A stretch of 64,000 nucleotides of DNA from a virus, in the IMG/VR virus record IMGVR_UViG_3300042463_001009, positions 61,892 through 125,891 of that record; one strand, 5' to 3'. Below, one piece after another: positions 32,740 to 41,576 of this stretch. The notes beneath the pieces are model-generated. The model was not told where the DNA came from and ran no database searches. It was given only the letters and a program-made list of their open reading frames with translations. The translations under genes were made by a program, and so were the position numbers. Every line of letters begins with the position of its first letter. Positions within the stretch are counted from its first letter, which is position 1.

Positions 32740-33495
32740 ATGTCATACACTTCCGAGTCAATTAAATCAACCGCACCAGCAGTATTTGCAACGTTCCCAT
32801 CTCAAAAGATGTCGGATAAGTATGTTTTCGTACCAACATTTGAAATTCTTGAGAATTTTGAACGTGAGGGATGGCAATTATCATCTGTTAAACAAACAGG
32901 TCGTGGTGAACATGGTGTTCACGAATTAAGATTTCGTAATGGGGAATTACCTAAAGTTGGTGATTCAATCGTAGAGGCAATTATTCGTAACTCGCATAAC
33001 GGATTGGCAACATTCTCAGTTAGTGCTGGCCTTCATCGATTAGTATGTAGTAACGGTTTAACGGTACCTACGTCACTTTCTGAGTCATTCAACCTTAGAC
33101 ATCAAAGATTTGATTTAAATGAGGTAAAACAACTTACAGAGAGTTTTGCGGGACGGTTACCTGTAATCCAAAGGTCAGTAGACCGAATGATGAATAAAGA
33201 ACTGACTTTACCTGAGAAAATTCAATTCATTAAGAAAGCTATCAACACTCGTTGGAAGACTGGTACTGTACCGCCAACTCTTGATGTTATGGAGATTATG
33301 TACCCTAAACGTGAGGAAGATAACAAGAATGACTTATGGACGGTATTCAATGTGGTACAAGAGAAGTTTATTAAAGGTGGTCTTGAGTATCAAACACAAA
33401 GAGGTAGAAAAACATCCTTAAGAGGTTTAAGTAGTATTATGGCGGTTAACCAAGTTAATACCAAACTTTGGGAACTTGCAGAAGAGATGTGTTAA
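32740..33495 (+). CDS. DUF932 phage/plasmid-like protein
   Basis: A 251-aa protein with the DUF932 order. It has VFVPTFEILENFEREGW, HELRFRNG, GDSIVEAIIRNSHNG and SAGLHRLVCSNGLTVP (about residues 95-110), then a helical C-terminal half. DUF932 proteins are widespread on phages and plasmids and are often expressed early; their biochemical role is not settled. The clear host-type promoter upstream fits early expression. A GC-rich hairpin follows the stop. Confidence 0.75.
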   Translation: MSYTSESIKSTAPAVFATFPSQKMSDKYVFVPTFEILENFEREGWQLSSVKQTGRGEHGVHELRFRNGELPKVGDSIVEAIIRNSHNGLATFSVSAGLHRLVCSNGLTVPTSLSESFNLRHQRFDLNEVKQLTESFAGRLPVIQRSVDRMMNKELTLPEKIQFIKKAINTRWKTGTVPPTLDVMEIMYPKREEDNKNDLWTVFNVVQEKFIKGGLEYQTQRGRKTSLRGLSSIMAVNQVNTKLWELAEEMC

Positions 33496-33499
33496 TTTA

Positions 33500-33522
33500 A
33501 ATGGGGGTAATAATCCCCCATT
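33500..33522 (+). terminator. GC-rich hairpin after the DUF932 gene
   Basis: Stem 33500-33507 with 33515-33522 (five G-C pairs plus three A-T), loop TAATAAT. No T run follows, so it may be an RNA stability or processing hairpin, or a weak terminator. Confidence 0.5.
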
Positions 33523-33537
33523 CATTTAATTTAAATT

Positions 33538-35304
33538 ATGAAAGAAATTTATTCATATACTTTGACGGATTACACCACGATAAAATTCGAGGGTACTAAT
33601 GATTTATGTTTTGATAAACATGAGACTGTGAATCCATTGGGGGATGACGAACCATTAAAGAAAAAAGTTACACTATCAACCGATGATTGGGATGGAGGGT
33701 ATTATGGTAAATTTAAACAAGAATCTGTTAGTGAAGACAAAGAGGATTTTATTAAAAACTATGGTAATCCTTTATGTACTGTAAGGTTGTACAGAAGAAC
33801 CATTGTTGTTACTGAGAAGGATAATAAGATTGCTTTAAAAATATTTGAATATAACCGAGTTAGGATTAAGGCGACCAAATATTTTAGGTTATCAACAAGA
33901 GTTGAATTTCTAACATTTAATCATACAACAAATTCATTATATACGGGTTATATTCTAGACTATCATAAAAAAAGAAAGTGTCGTAAAAAAATTAGAAGGT
34001 GTATTTTTGCTGAAGACCCAATTAATCGTTTTCGTTCTTTAATAAATTCTTTATTTGGTGACTACAATAAAAAAGTTATTGAACCTAAAATTTGGGGGAG
34101 GTCTGATTTAATTAATCATATTATTAATTTGTTTGTTAACTCAATCCCTGGCACTGAAAAATACCCTGAATTATCACCTGAGTTAAAATTATATAAACGA
34201 TACTTAGATTATTCGGGTATTAAATTCTCAAACAATTGGAGTTCGTTTATATTATATAATCCACAACCTAAAAAGGTTGAGTTGGTTAAGAATGGTATGA
34301 AATATATTGATACTATTATTAGTAACGCAGGTCTTAATGGAGATAAACTTAAACGTGTATTACATAAAGTAAAACAATGTGATTTTACAACATTATCTTA
34401 TACTTATGAGGTTTTTGGTAAGAATTTTATAATGTCACAAAATGACGATATCATTAAAAAAATGATTGAAAACTCCGTGGTTAACGGTAGTGGCGTACAG
34501 GTTAATTTTACTAACAAGGAAAACCAAAACTCGTTCGATATCTTCAAGTTAGTATTAGATGGACAAATAAATTATAATACCTTCCATGACCATTTAAACT
34601 TTCATAATTTCTTAAATAATTTAGAAACAATTAAGTGGAAGTCTTCTAATTACGAAGACTTTATGGATGAACACTTTGAGTGGTCAGAAAAACAAGCGTT
34701 CTATACGTCAGGTGACTTTAAAAGATATTATGGTGAGAAGTTTAAGTCAGAAGTTGAAAGACCGTTATTGGGTGTAAATGTTCATTTTCCTGTTTTATTG
34801 ACCACTAGTAAAGAATATAATAAAGAATCTTTCATACAGTCTAATTGTGTTAAAACTTATATTAAAAAACCACACTCAGTTATTGTATCTTTAAGAAGAG
34901 ATAATGTTGATTCTGAATATAGAGTGACTATTGAATACTTTATTAAGTATAGTGGTGGTAAAGTAGTTGAATTGAAAAGAGTACAATCATTAGGTAAATT
35001 TAATTATAACTTTGGGGAAGATTGGTCAATTATTTTAGAAAACCTTGATAGACGAATAGATAACTTGGTTAAAAAAGAATTGTTTGTTTTACCTGAGATA
35101 GAATCTATATTTGGTCACAAAACAATCAAAAGTAAATTAGTTGAAATAGGCCCAAACCAATTTTATGATGTTCATAACAGAGGTAGTGAAACTAAATTAG
35201 ATTGGGATAATGATATGATATATAATGTTGCTTTAAAACAAAGTATATTTGATGATTTTGAACCTAATAATTTACTAAATATGATTAATGAATTAGATTT
35301 TTAA
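33538..35304 (+). CDS. PcfJ-like protein, 588 aa
   Basis: A large protein of mixed structure. The C-terminal third holds SNCVKTYIKKPHSVIVSL, followed by YRVTIEYF and a RVQSLGKFN segment. This reproduces the PcfJ pattern (H/N-C-V-x-x-Y, then strand, then Q-x-x-G-x-x-N). The N-terminal 350 residues show no motif I recognise, though a basic KKRKCRKKIRRC patch lies near 146-157. PcfJ-like proteins occur on conjugative elements and large phages; function unclear. It overlaps nothing and is followed one base later by the next gene. Confidence 0.5.
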   Translation: MKEIYSYTLTDYTTIKFEGTNDLCFDKHETVNPLGDDEPLKKKVTLSTDDWDGGYYGKFKQESVSEDKEDFIKNYGNPLCTVRLYRRTIVVTEKDNKIALKIFEYNRVRIKATKYFRLSTRVEFLTFNHTTNSLYTGYILDYHKKRKCRKKIRRCIFAEDPINRFRSLINSLFGDYNKKVIEPKIWGRSDLINHIINLFVNSIPGTEKYPELSPELKLYKRYLDYSGIKFSNNWSSFILYNPQPKKVELVKNGMKYIDTIISNAGLNGDKLKRVLHKVKQCDFTTLSYTYEVFGKNFIMSQNDDIIKKMIENSVVNGSGVQVNFTNKENQNSFDIFKLVLDGQINYNTFHDHLNFHNFLNNLETIKWKSSNYEDFMDEHFEWSEKQAFYTSGDFKRYYGEKFKSEVERPLLGVNVHFPVLLTTSKEYNKESFIQSNCVKTYIKKPHSVIVSLRRDNVDSEYRVTIEYFIKYSGGKVVELKRVQSLGKFNYNFGEDWSIILENLDRRIDNLVKKELFVLPEIESIFGHKTIKSKLVEIGPNQFYDVHNRGSETKLDWDNDMIYNVALKQSIFDDFEPNNLLNMINELDF

Positions 35305-35305
35305 G

Positions 35306-35617
35306 ATGAAAGAAATTCCTTTATTTTGTGTTGAAATGTTTACCAAAAAGTATGGTGTTCATCCTAGTTTTGTTGAGGTGATGTTACCATATTCAGAATC
35401 CGCAATTAAAACGGTAATTAAGAAATCGTATTTACTATGGTACAATGACTTTGTTAATGAGAAAGGTGAAGTGTTAACTAAAGACACGTTATATGAATAC
35501 GATTCAACAGGAGTTCTTTTGTATTTTAAAAACGGTACTCATATATTTATATTAACAAAACCCGACAAGAAAAGTATTGTTGAGTTTTTTATACATAACT
35601 TAAAAAAAATAAAATAA
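35306..35617 (+). CDS. Hypothetical protein, 103 aa
   Basis: A 103-aa protein starting MKEIPLFCVEMFTKKYGVHP, with strands at LLYFKNGTHIFILTKP and a Lys-rich end. Packed between the PcfJ-like gene (1 base) and thioredoxin (3 bases). No family recognised. Confidence 0.55.
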   Translation: MKEIPLFCVEMFTKKYGVHPSFVEVMLPYSESAIKTVIKKSYLLWYNDFVNEKGEVLTKDTLYEYDSTGVLLYFKNGTHIFILTKPDKKSIVEFFIHNLKKIK

Positions 35618-35620
35618 ACT

Positions 35621-35944
35621 ATGGAAATTACACAAGAATTATTACAGGAAAAAATTAACAACGGAGAAAAATTAGTTGTGGATTTTTGGGCACCTTGGTG
35701 TGGCCCTTGTAAAATGATGAAACCTGTTTTTGAAACCGTTGCGGAAAAATATCAAAAAGAAAATTCTGAAGTACAATTATATACATTGAATGTTGAAGAG
35801 AATAAAGAATTTTCGTCCAAGTTAGGAATTAGAGCAATCCCTACAATAAAATCTTTTGCCAATGGTAAAGAACAATTTTCAAGACCAGGATTACAAATGG
35901 AGTCTCAAATAAATGATATTGCAAAAAATTTATTAAATGGATAA
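35621..35944 (+). CDS. trxA: Thioredoxin
   Basis: A 107-aa protein of standard thioredoxin length. VVDFWAPWCGPCKMMKPVF holds the WCGPC active site (about residues 26-30). The cis-Pro segment AIPTIKSF is present (about 73-80). It reduces protein disulfides and could serve a phage or host ribonucleotide reductase; T7 uses host thioredoxin as a polymerase processivity factor, but that is not indicated here. It overlaps the glutaredoxin-like gene by eight bases. Confidence 0.88.
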   Translation: MEITQELLQEKINNGEKLVVDFWAPWCGPCKMMKPVFETVAEKYQKENSEVQLYTLNVEENKEFSSKLGIRAIPTIKSFANGKEQFSRPGLQMESQINDIAKNLLNG

Positions 35945-36221
35945 AGTATTAATTCTTTTCACAATGGAGGGTTGTCCTTTTTGTGATATAATGAAAGAAC
36001 AATTAAATGAGATTGATATCGATTATGTGGTTAGGGATATTAACGAATATGAGGAAGAATATGACATGTTTGTTGAGATTACCGAAAATGACTTTGTACC
36101 GGCATTTATGATTATTGAATCACCTGATGAAAATCCTAAGACCATGTTATTTGCTCCTGATAGAGATTTCAATGAAATTGAAGACGGGGTTAAAATAATT
36201 AAAGAACATTTTAATTTATAA
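35937..36221 (+). CDS. Glutaredoxin-like protein
   Basis: A 94-aa protein with LFTMEGCPFCDIMKEQL (CPFC at about residues 13-16), VRDINEYEEEY, a cis-Pro-like FVPAFMII and an acidic C-terminus. It is close to glutaredoxins such as T4 NrdC in size. It overlaps thioredoxin by eight bases, so the two redox proteins are coupled. Likely electron donor for ribonucleotide reductase or other thiol enzymes. Confidence 0.75.
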   Translation: MDKVLILFTMEGCPFCDIMKEQLNEIDIDYVVRDINEYEEEYDMFVEITENDFVPAFMIIESPDENPKTMLFAPDRDFNEIEDGVKIIKEHFNL

Positions 36222-36243
36222 AAATCCTTCACTGGATTTTTTT
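36221..36243 (+). terminator. Terminator after the redox gene pair
   Basis: Stem AAAATCC/GGATTTT (36221-36227 with 36234-36240), 6-base loop, T run to 36243. The stem begins at the last base of the glutaredoxin stop codon. Confidence 0.65.
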
Positions 36244-36256
36244 ATGTATTTACGAT

Positions 36257-36781
36257 ATGAATTTGACTTTTAAAAAAAATGGTGTCACTCATCATCCTGC
36301 AAGAACTTGGGAATTAACTGACGGTAATTACATTAATATTTATCAGGGTAGTCGTGGACACAATCCAGAGTTAGATTTTATTGTTAAATATAAAACTGAA
36401 AAATCTAGATTAAGAGCACCATCACATACTCATTGGATTGTTGATTTACTTTTAAAATGTGAACATAATCCAAATGGAGTTAATTCTTATGTAACTGAAT
36501 GGTTAGAGATATACGATGTTGCCTCAGCATTCAACTCTATTGAGGAACGTAATAATTATTGTTTAATGTATAACGATTATTTTACCGAAAAATATGATTT
36601 ATTACAAAATTTAGGTGTTTTTTCAGTTGAATTTTTATCCGCAATGATTGAATTGTTTATTAAGTGTGAAAAACAAACGCCCAATGCCTTCATGTTTAAA
36701 ACCCTTTTAGTTTTAATTAAAGATTATTGTGAGGGTAAAAAAGACTTCTACCAAGTAGTGTCCTATTCTAAACGAGTTTAA
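36257..36781 (+). CDS. Hypothetical protein, 174 aa
   Basis: Begins MNLTFKKNGVTHHPARTWEL. The first half is beta-rich and has IYQGSRGHNPELDFIVKYK, then RLRAPSHTHWIVDLLLKC. The second half is helical (EERNNYCLMYNDYFTEKYD). No family recognised. It converges on the next gene with a four-base overlap. Confidence 0.55.
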   Translation: MNLTFKKNGVTHHPARTWELTDGNYINIYQGSRGHNPELDFIVKYKTEKSRLRAPSHTHWIVDLLLKCEHNPNGVNSYVTEWLEIYDVASAFNSIEERNNYCLMYNDYFTEKYDLLQNLGVFSVEFLSAMIELFIKCEKQTPNAFMFKTLLVLIKDYCEGKKDFYQVVSYSKRV

Positions 36782-37599
36782 AAAATAATTAAATCTTTTG
36801 TTCTATCATGGATTAACCATGGTTTATCACTAATAGGATTATTTAAATCCTCAGAAACATCGTAGTTTAATATGGTAGTTTGAAATTTATTTAAATTAAA
36901 ATCAAATACATCCAATACCATAGATTTAATTGTTTCTTCCTGATAAATCGAATCTGAAATTATTCTTATATTAAAATCGTAATCTTGGTTTTTAAGCGTT
37001 GATATTTTGAATAATATCTTATTTGAATTAATTACTTTGAATAACTGATTACAAATATATTCTGAATAATAAAAATATAATCTACCCATACTTAAACTAT
37101 GTCCGTATGGGAATTCTGATGAAATATTAAGAGGTGAATAAGAGAAGTAACTTAATTTTGTTGTATCTTCATGACCAAAATCTAACTCAACCATGAACCC
37201 TTTATGGTCCGATACTGAATTATATTTAACAGTATTATCTGATTGAACAAAGTCAATCATTTTTTGGTTAAATGACGGTCTTTCAGTATTATAGAAGGTG
37301 AACCAATATTCTTCCTTCTTAACTAATTCATTATTGTATAAGATTAGGTCGACAACATTTATATTATCATAACCGTACTTGTTCAACAAGGATTCGTTTT
37401 CTTTATAAAACCTTTCTTTAACGTCAGACATGTCTAATATCTTAGAAGAGTTTGTCATACCGTTTATTACAAAGAATTTACCACAATCAGTTATCTCAAC
37501 TACCGTATCGTATTTTGTATCTTTGTTTATCTCTTTTAAAACAAAATCGGCAAAACTGTTTACGATTCCTTTATTTGAATATTTATTGATGTAGTTCAT
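36778..37599 (-). CDS. Hypothetical protein, 273 aa
   Basis: An alpha/beta protein beginning MNYINKYSNKGIVNSFADFV. Residues about 26-60 (TVVEITDCGKFFVINGMTNSS) slightly recall the N-terminal domain of S-adenosylmethionine synthetase, but the catalytic motifs are absent, so I do not assign that. Asp/Asn/Tyr-rich throughout. A TATTTATA element lies 41 bases upstream. Function unknown. Confidence 0.55.
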   Translation of the reverse strand: MNYINKYSNKGIVNSFADFVLKEINKDTKYDTVVEITDCGKFFVINGMTNSSKILDMSDVKERFYKENESLLNKYGYDNINVVDLILYNNELVKKEEYWFTFYNTERPSFNQKMIDFVQSDNTVKYNSVSDHKGFMVELDFGHEDTTKLSYFSYSPLNISSEFPYGHSLSMGRLYFYYSEYICNQLFKVINSNKILFKISTLKNQDYDFNIRIISDSIYQEETIKSMVLDVFDFNLNKFQTTILNYDVSEDLNNPISDKPWLIHDRTKDLIIF

Positions 37600-37640
37600 T
37601 TTTAATAATTATACCAATTAATAGTAAAAATAATTTAGAT

Positions 37641-37648
37641 TATAAATA
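37641..37648 (-). promoter_or_regulatory. TATTTATA element upstream of the 273-aa gene
   Basis: The plus strand reads TATAAATA; on the minus strand it is TATTTATA, 41 bases before ATG 37599. The minus-strand terminator of the upstream gene directly precedes it. Confidence 0.45.
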
Positions 37649-37649
37649 G

Positions 37650-37677
37650 AAAAAGAGGTGTTTATCACCCCTTTTTA
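37650..37677 (-). terminator. Terminator after the 57-aa gene
   Basis: Imperfect A/T-flanked stem around GGTG/CACC with T-rich ends on both strands, so it could act in either direction. It lies just downstream of the minus-strand gene 37699-37872. Confidence 0.55.
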
Positions 37678-37698
37678 ATAACAGAAATAAGAAATATA

Positions 37699-37872
37699 TT
37701 ACTTCTTATTGTAGTACTTCTCAACAACTTTCTTAATTGACTCTTGAATAGAAGAGTTATTAGTAGTTTGCCCTTGAACCTGAGCCAAAGTTTGATTTTG
37801 ACTACTTTGTTGAGGGGTCGAAACTGTTTGAGGTTGAGTTTGATTTCCTTTATTTTTGCAACCGCAGCCCAT
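37699..37872 (-). CDS. Small Gln/Asn-rich protein with a CGC start, 57 aa
   Basis: ATG 37872-37870 to TAA 37701-37699. N-terminus MGCGCKNKGNQTQPQ, a central Gln/Ser/Thr-rich low-complexity part, then an amphipathic helix (SIQESIKKVVEKYYNKK). The CGC pair could bind metal. It fills an otherwise empty 380-base gap, with the rest taken by a terminator and two TATTTATA elements. Function unknown. Confidence 0.55.
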   Translation of the reverse strand: MGCGCKNKGNQTQPQTVSTPQQSSQNQTLAQVQGQTTNNSSIQESIKKVVEKYYNKK

Positions 37873-37968
37873 GGTAATAATATTTAGATTTGTTTATTCT
37901 TATTTATAAATATCACCAATTAATATTTAATGTCAAGAAAATCAAGTTAAATTTATTTTATTTTCAAG

Positions 37969-37976
37969 TATTTATA
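37969..37976 (+). promoter_or_regulatory. TATTTATA element three bases from the start codon
   Basis: Exact TATTTATA ending three bases before ATG 37980. It argues for that start rather than the in-frame one at 37890. Confidence 0.55.
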
Positions 37977-37979
37977 GAC

Positions 37980-39344
37980 ATGGCAAATAAAGTGAGACTT
38001 ACTGAACAGGGGTTACAACAACTAATTAAAAGAATTGTTGAGGAAGTTGATGGTGAATATTATAAAATATCACCAGAAGAATATTTAGAACTATTAAAGT
38101 TATCGGGGTATCACGGACAAGGAATTAGCAGATTACCAAAGTTTCAAGGAAAACCTTTGTGGATAACCGGTGATTTAAAAATAAGTAACACATCAACAGA
38201 TTCTTTAGGGAATGTTGGTTATGTTGATGGTAGTTTAGATATATCAAACACTAAGATAAGTGACATATCAAAAATTAATGTTAAAAACCATGTATGGGAT
38301 GGCGGGACTCCAGTTCAACGAAAAAGATTGGCGGCCGAATTACAAAAAAAGAAAAATGAAATGGATGTTCTTCGCGATAACGATGAATGGAACATTAATA
38401 ATACAGATGATGTAGGTTTAAAGGCTAATGCCTTATTTAAATATTTAGTTTCTGTCGGTTTAGATGTATTAGACGAAGAGGGTCAAGAAAAATTATCTAA
38501 CTTAAAAATTGAGTTAGATAAACTACAAGACAAATATAACAACGTTGAAGAACCTGAATTAGTTTCTGGTTTATATGATGAAATTAGTGATTTAGAGGGT
38601 GATATTGAAGGTTTAGAGAATGAAAATAATGATGTTTATATCATTTCCCCAAATCGTTATAGTACCTATGGGTTACAAAGTTTTGAAGTCTTAAGCCCTG
38701 AGTTTACAGACATGGTTTATAGTGTTGGGACCTCTGATGAGATGGATGACGCGGCGTTAATATACGCTAAAAATTATATTGATGAGGTTGGACTTGATGG
38801 GTTTAATCGGGGTTTTATTGATGAATACATTGATATTAATTATCTTAGAAGTTACTTTAGTGATTGGTTTGAAGATGATATACGACAAAATTCTGAAGTT
38901 TATTTTAGTGAAGATGATTTTAAATTAACTCAAAAACAAGAAGAAGAAAAAACTAAATTAGAACAAGAGATTGAAGAATATGAAGAAAGACAAAGTAATT
39001 TAGATTTTGACACTGAAGCTCCTGAGGAATTTCATAGAATGTATGACCAAATACAAGACCACATCGATACCTTACAAGAAGAATTAGATAATATAACACC
39101 TGATGATGAACCTACCGAGGAAATGATAGAAGAACTTCTTGAAAGTAGGTTAAATGATGTTGAAGACAGTCCTATATATTATATTAAAGAATATGGTGCT
39201 GACATTAGAAATTTTATTGACGAAGACGCTTTAGCTAAAGGACTTGTTGATAGCGACGGATGGGGTGTTATGAACGGGTATGATGGAGATTATGAGGAAG
39301 TAACCGTAAATGGGCAAGATTTTTATATTATGAGAGTCGAGTAA
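37980..39344 (+). CDS. Acidic coiled-coil protein with the shared LTEQGL leader, 454 aa
   Basis: N-terminus MANKVRLTEQGLQQLIKRIV followed by EE is the clearest copy of the shared leader, with an I-V-E end. Residues about 55-95 carry WITGDLKISNTSTDSLGNVG and VDGSLDISNTKI, repeating units with a beta-solenoid look found in large-phage proteins. Two coiled coils follow (about 120-200 and 315-385). A very acidic C-terminus includes the NGQDFYIMRVE end. No enzyme motif. Probably virion-associated on the basis of leader and promoter element. Confidence 0.6.
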   Translation: MANKVRLTEQGLQQLIKRIVEEVDGEYYKISPEEYLELLKLSGYHGQGISRLPKFQGKPLWITGDLKISNTSTDSLGNVGYVDGSLDISNTKISDISKINVKNHVWDGGTPVQRKRLAAELQKKKNEMDVLRDNDEWNINNTDDVGLKANALFKYLVSVGLDVLDEEGQEKLSNLKIELDKLQDKYNNVEEPELVSGLYDEISDLEGDIEGLENENNDVYIISPNRYSTYGLQSFEVLSPEFTDMVYSVGTSDEMDDAALIYAKNYIDEVGLDGFNRGFIDEYIDINYLRSYFSDWFEDDIRQNSEVYFSEDDFKLTQKQEEEKTKLEQEIEEYEERQSNLDFDTEAPEEFHRMYDQIQDHIDTLQEELDNITPDDEPTEEMIEELLESRLNDVEDSPIYYIKEYGADIRNFIDEDALAKGLVDSDGWGVMNGYDGDYEEVTVNGQDFYIMRVE

Positions 39345-39386
39345 AAGTATTCATTTATTTATAAAATTTTTGTATATTTTTAATAA

Positions 39387-40163
39387 ATGGAAAAGAAAGG
39401 GAGACATAAAAAAGTTGAGTTTATAATGGATACTGATTGGTTATTTCAAGGTATCTTAGATGCTGAACAAAAACAATACGTTTTATTAGACTATTTCCAA
39501 AAATTAAATAAACATTTGGAATTAATGGAGGTCTATCCAATGTTTATTGAACTATCACTACATTTAGGGAATATTCAAACCTTACTTAATAAAAACCAAA
39601 TTTTATATACTGATAAAAAATTTTTAACTAATGATGATGAGTTAGTATTATCGGATTTAAAAGTTAAAGACATTCCTGTTCTTGCGGACGAAGAAATTGA
39701 CGAGTACCATCAGATTTTAAAAAATACACAACCACAATTATTTTACTACTTTAATTTTGCAAAATCAATTTGGAGTATGGTGTATGATTCTGTCGATATT
39801 GTTGTAAAAAAAAATAAAAATAATTTTAAAAGTAATTCAGGGTTTTTTTATTTTAAATCTAAAAATATTGTTTATGTATGGCAATATACCACCAAAAAAG
39901 TTTATAGGGTTAAGAATCAAAGTAAAACAACTACAAAATTAGTTTACGAAGGACCACAAAATAATTTGACAATGTTAGAAATTATTTCTAAATTTTCTAA
40001 AACATATGAAAAGAACGAGGAAGTTAATAATCCTGTTTTTGAAATGTTTTGTAAAGATATATTTCCGCTTGAGGAAACGTTAATTCCAATCTTTAAAAGA
40101 AAAGTGTTAACATATATTAGTCAAAGTGGTGGTAGTAAAAAAACGGTTAAATATATAGAATAA
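39387..40163 (+). CDS. Hypothetical protein, 258 aa
   Basis: Begins MEKKGRHKKVEFIMDTDWLF; mostly helical with a beta region near residues 145-190 (FFYFKSKNIVYVWQYTTKK). A TATATTTT sequence 7 bases upstream (39373-39380) resembles a degenerate host -7 box. The stop overlaps the next start by one base (TAATG). No family recognised. Confidence 0.55.
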   Translation: MEKKGRHKKVEFIMDTDWLFQGILDAEQKQYVLLDYFQKLNKHLELMEVYPMFIELSLHLGNIQTLLNKNQILYTDKKFLTNDDELVLSDLKVKDIPVLADEEIDEYHQILKNTQPQLFYYFNFAKSIWSMVYDSVDIVVKKNKNNFKSNSGFFYFKSKNIVYVWQYTTKKVYRVKNQSKTTTKLVYEGPQNNLTMLEIISKFSKTYEKNEEVNNPVFEMFCKDIFPLEETLIPIFKRKVLTYISQSGGSKKTVKYIE

Positions 40164-40369
40164 TGGGGCTCAAAAGTAGATTTATTGATATTGATAGCAT
40201 CAATCATTACTTAAAAGGTAATGAAAAATTAGATATGTTATTTAAGGCGGATTCTTTTATTTTTATGGATGAAACTGCGTCTAAAGTTTACGAGTGGTAT
40301 ATTAAAAAGTTAACTGATGAAGAAATAAAATTAAAAATCAGTGAGTATTATATAAATAAAATAAAGTAA
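40163..40369 (+). CDS. Hypothetical protein, 68 aa
   Basis: Helical protein beginning MGLKSRFIDIDSINHYLKGN, coupled to the preceding gene by TAATG and five bases before the glutamine synthetase gene. No motif. Confidence 0.5.
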   Translation: MGLKSRFIDIDSINHYLKGNEKLDMLFKADSFIFMDETASKVYEWYIKKLTDEEIKLKISEYYINKIK

Positions 40370-40374
40370 AAAAG

Positions 40375-41568
40375 ATGATAAAAATTGAATATGTATGGTT
40401 AGATGGATATGCACCAGAACCTAATTTAAGAAGTAAGATAAAAGTAATTGAAGGTGTGATTACTGATTTAACAAAAGTACCTGAATGGAACTTTGATGGT
40501 TCGTCAACAAAACAAGCCGAAGGATATAGTTCTGATTGTATATTAAAACCCGTTCGAATATATCGTGAGAATGATTGTTATAATAAAGTGTATGTGTTTT
40601 GTGAGGTAATGAATCCTGACGGAACACCACATGAATCAAACCATAGAACCATGTTAGGTGACGAGGTTAATGATATGTGGTTTGGGTTTGAACAAGAATA
40701 TTTTATTCAAGAGGGTATTGGGAAATCAATATTAGGATTTAATCGAGGTCATATTGAAGGACAAGGTAAATACTATTGTGGTGTCGGTAGTAATGTTGTT
40801 GGACGACAATTAGTTGAAGAACATATGGATTTATGTTTAAATATGGGGATTGAAATTACCGGAGTTAATGCTGAAGTTGCTTTGGGACAATGGGAATATC
40901 AAGTGTTTGCTAAAGGTAAAATTAAAGCTGGTGATGATTTATGGATGTCAAGATATTTGATGGAGAAATTATCTGAAAAATACGGATATCATATTAACTA
41001 CCACCCAAAACCTATTACTGCGGGTGATTGGAATGGTTCGGGTTTACATACAAACTTTTCAACAAAAAAGATGAGAGAAGTTGGGGGTGAAGGTTATTTC
41101 AAAACACTATTCAATGCGCTTGAGTCAAGAAAAGAACAACATATTGAAGTTTACGGTTCAGATAATAATCTTAGATTAACTGGTAAACATGAGACACAAT
41201 CAATCCATAAATTTAGTTGGGGGGTAAGTGACAGAGGAGCTTCAATTAGAGTTCCAAGGTTAGTTGCAGAATTATGGAAAGGGTATCTTGAAGATAGACG
41301 GCCAGCATCCAATGCAAACCCATACGAGGTTATCAAAGCAATTAGTGATACTATTGATATGGCTGACGAATTATCGGTTACATTAAGTAATATGTTTTCA
41401 AATGTTAATACTAAAAACTTTGATGATTTAAAATCTAAATACAATGGAATACCAACCGCAGAAGAACTTTTGGAGGAGTATAAAAATGATGATGATTATG
41501 AGTTATCTGAAAAAATGATGGAGTCTAAAGCAAATGTTAAACCAGAGTTTATTAATAACAAAAACTAA
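40375..41568 (+). CDS. glnA: Glutamine synthetase, type II (GSII)
   Basis: A 397-aa protein with GSII motifs in order. The beta-grasp segment has PEWNFDGSSTKQA (about residues 36-48). FGFEQEYF (about 103-110) carries the metal-binding Glu pair. GVNAEVALGQWEYQ follows, then NGSGLHTNFS with the catalytic-site His, and ETQSIHKFSWGVSDRGASIRVP with the substrate-binding Arg residues. It makes glutamine from glutamate, ammonia and ATP. The catalytic motifs look intact. It is about 40-50 residues longer at the C-terminus than typical GSII (about 340-360). Flavobacteria have GSII-type enzymes, so acquisition from a host is likely. It lies among small unknown genes. Confidence 0.88.
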   Translation: MIKIEYVWLDGYAPEPNLRSKIKVIEGVITDLTKVPEWNFDGSSTKQAEGYSSDCILKPVRIYRENDCYNKVYVFCEVMNPDGTPHESNHRTMLGDEVNDMWFGFEQEYFIQEGIGKSILGFNRGHIEGQGKYYCGVGSNVVGRQLVEEHMDLCLNMGIEITGVNAEVALGQWEYQVFAKGKIKAGDDLWMSRYLMEKLSEKYGYHINYHPKPITAGDWNGSGLHTNFSTKKMREVGGEGYFKTLFNALESRKEQHIEVYGSDNNLRLTGKHETQSIHKFSWGVSDRGASIRVPRLVAELWKGYLEDRRPASNANPYEVIKAISDTIDMADELSVTLSNMFSNVNTKNFDDLKSKYNGIPTAEELLEEYKNDDDYELSEKMMESKANVKPEFINNKN

Positions 41569-41576
41569 TAATATAA

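Noticed and set aside
36778-37599. S-adenosylmethionine synthetase homolog
   Set aside because: Only a weak resemblance in the first 60 residues; the ATP- and methionine-binding motifs are not seen.
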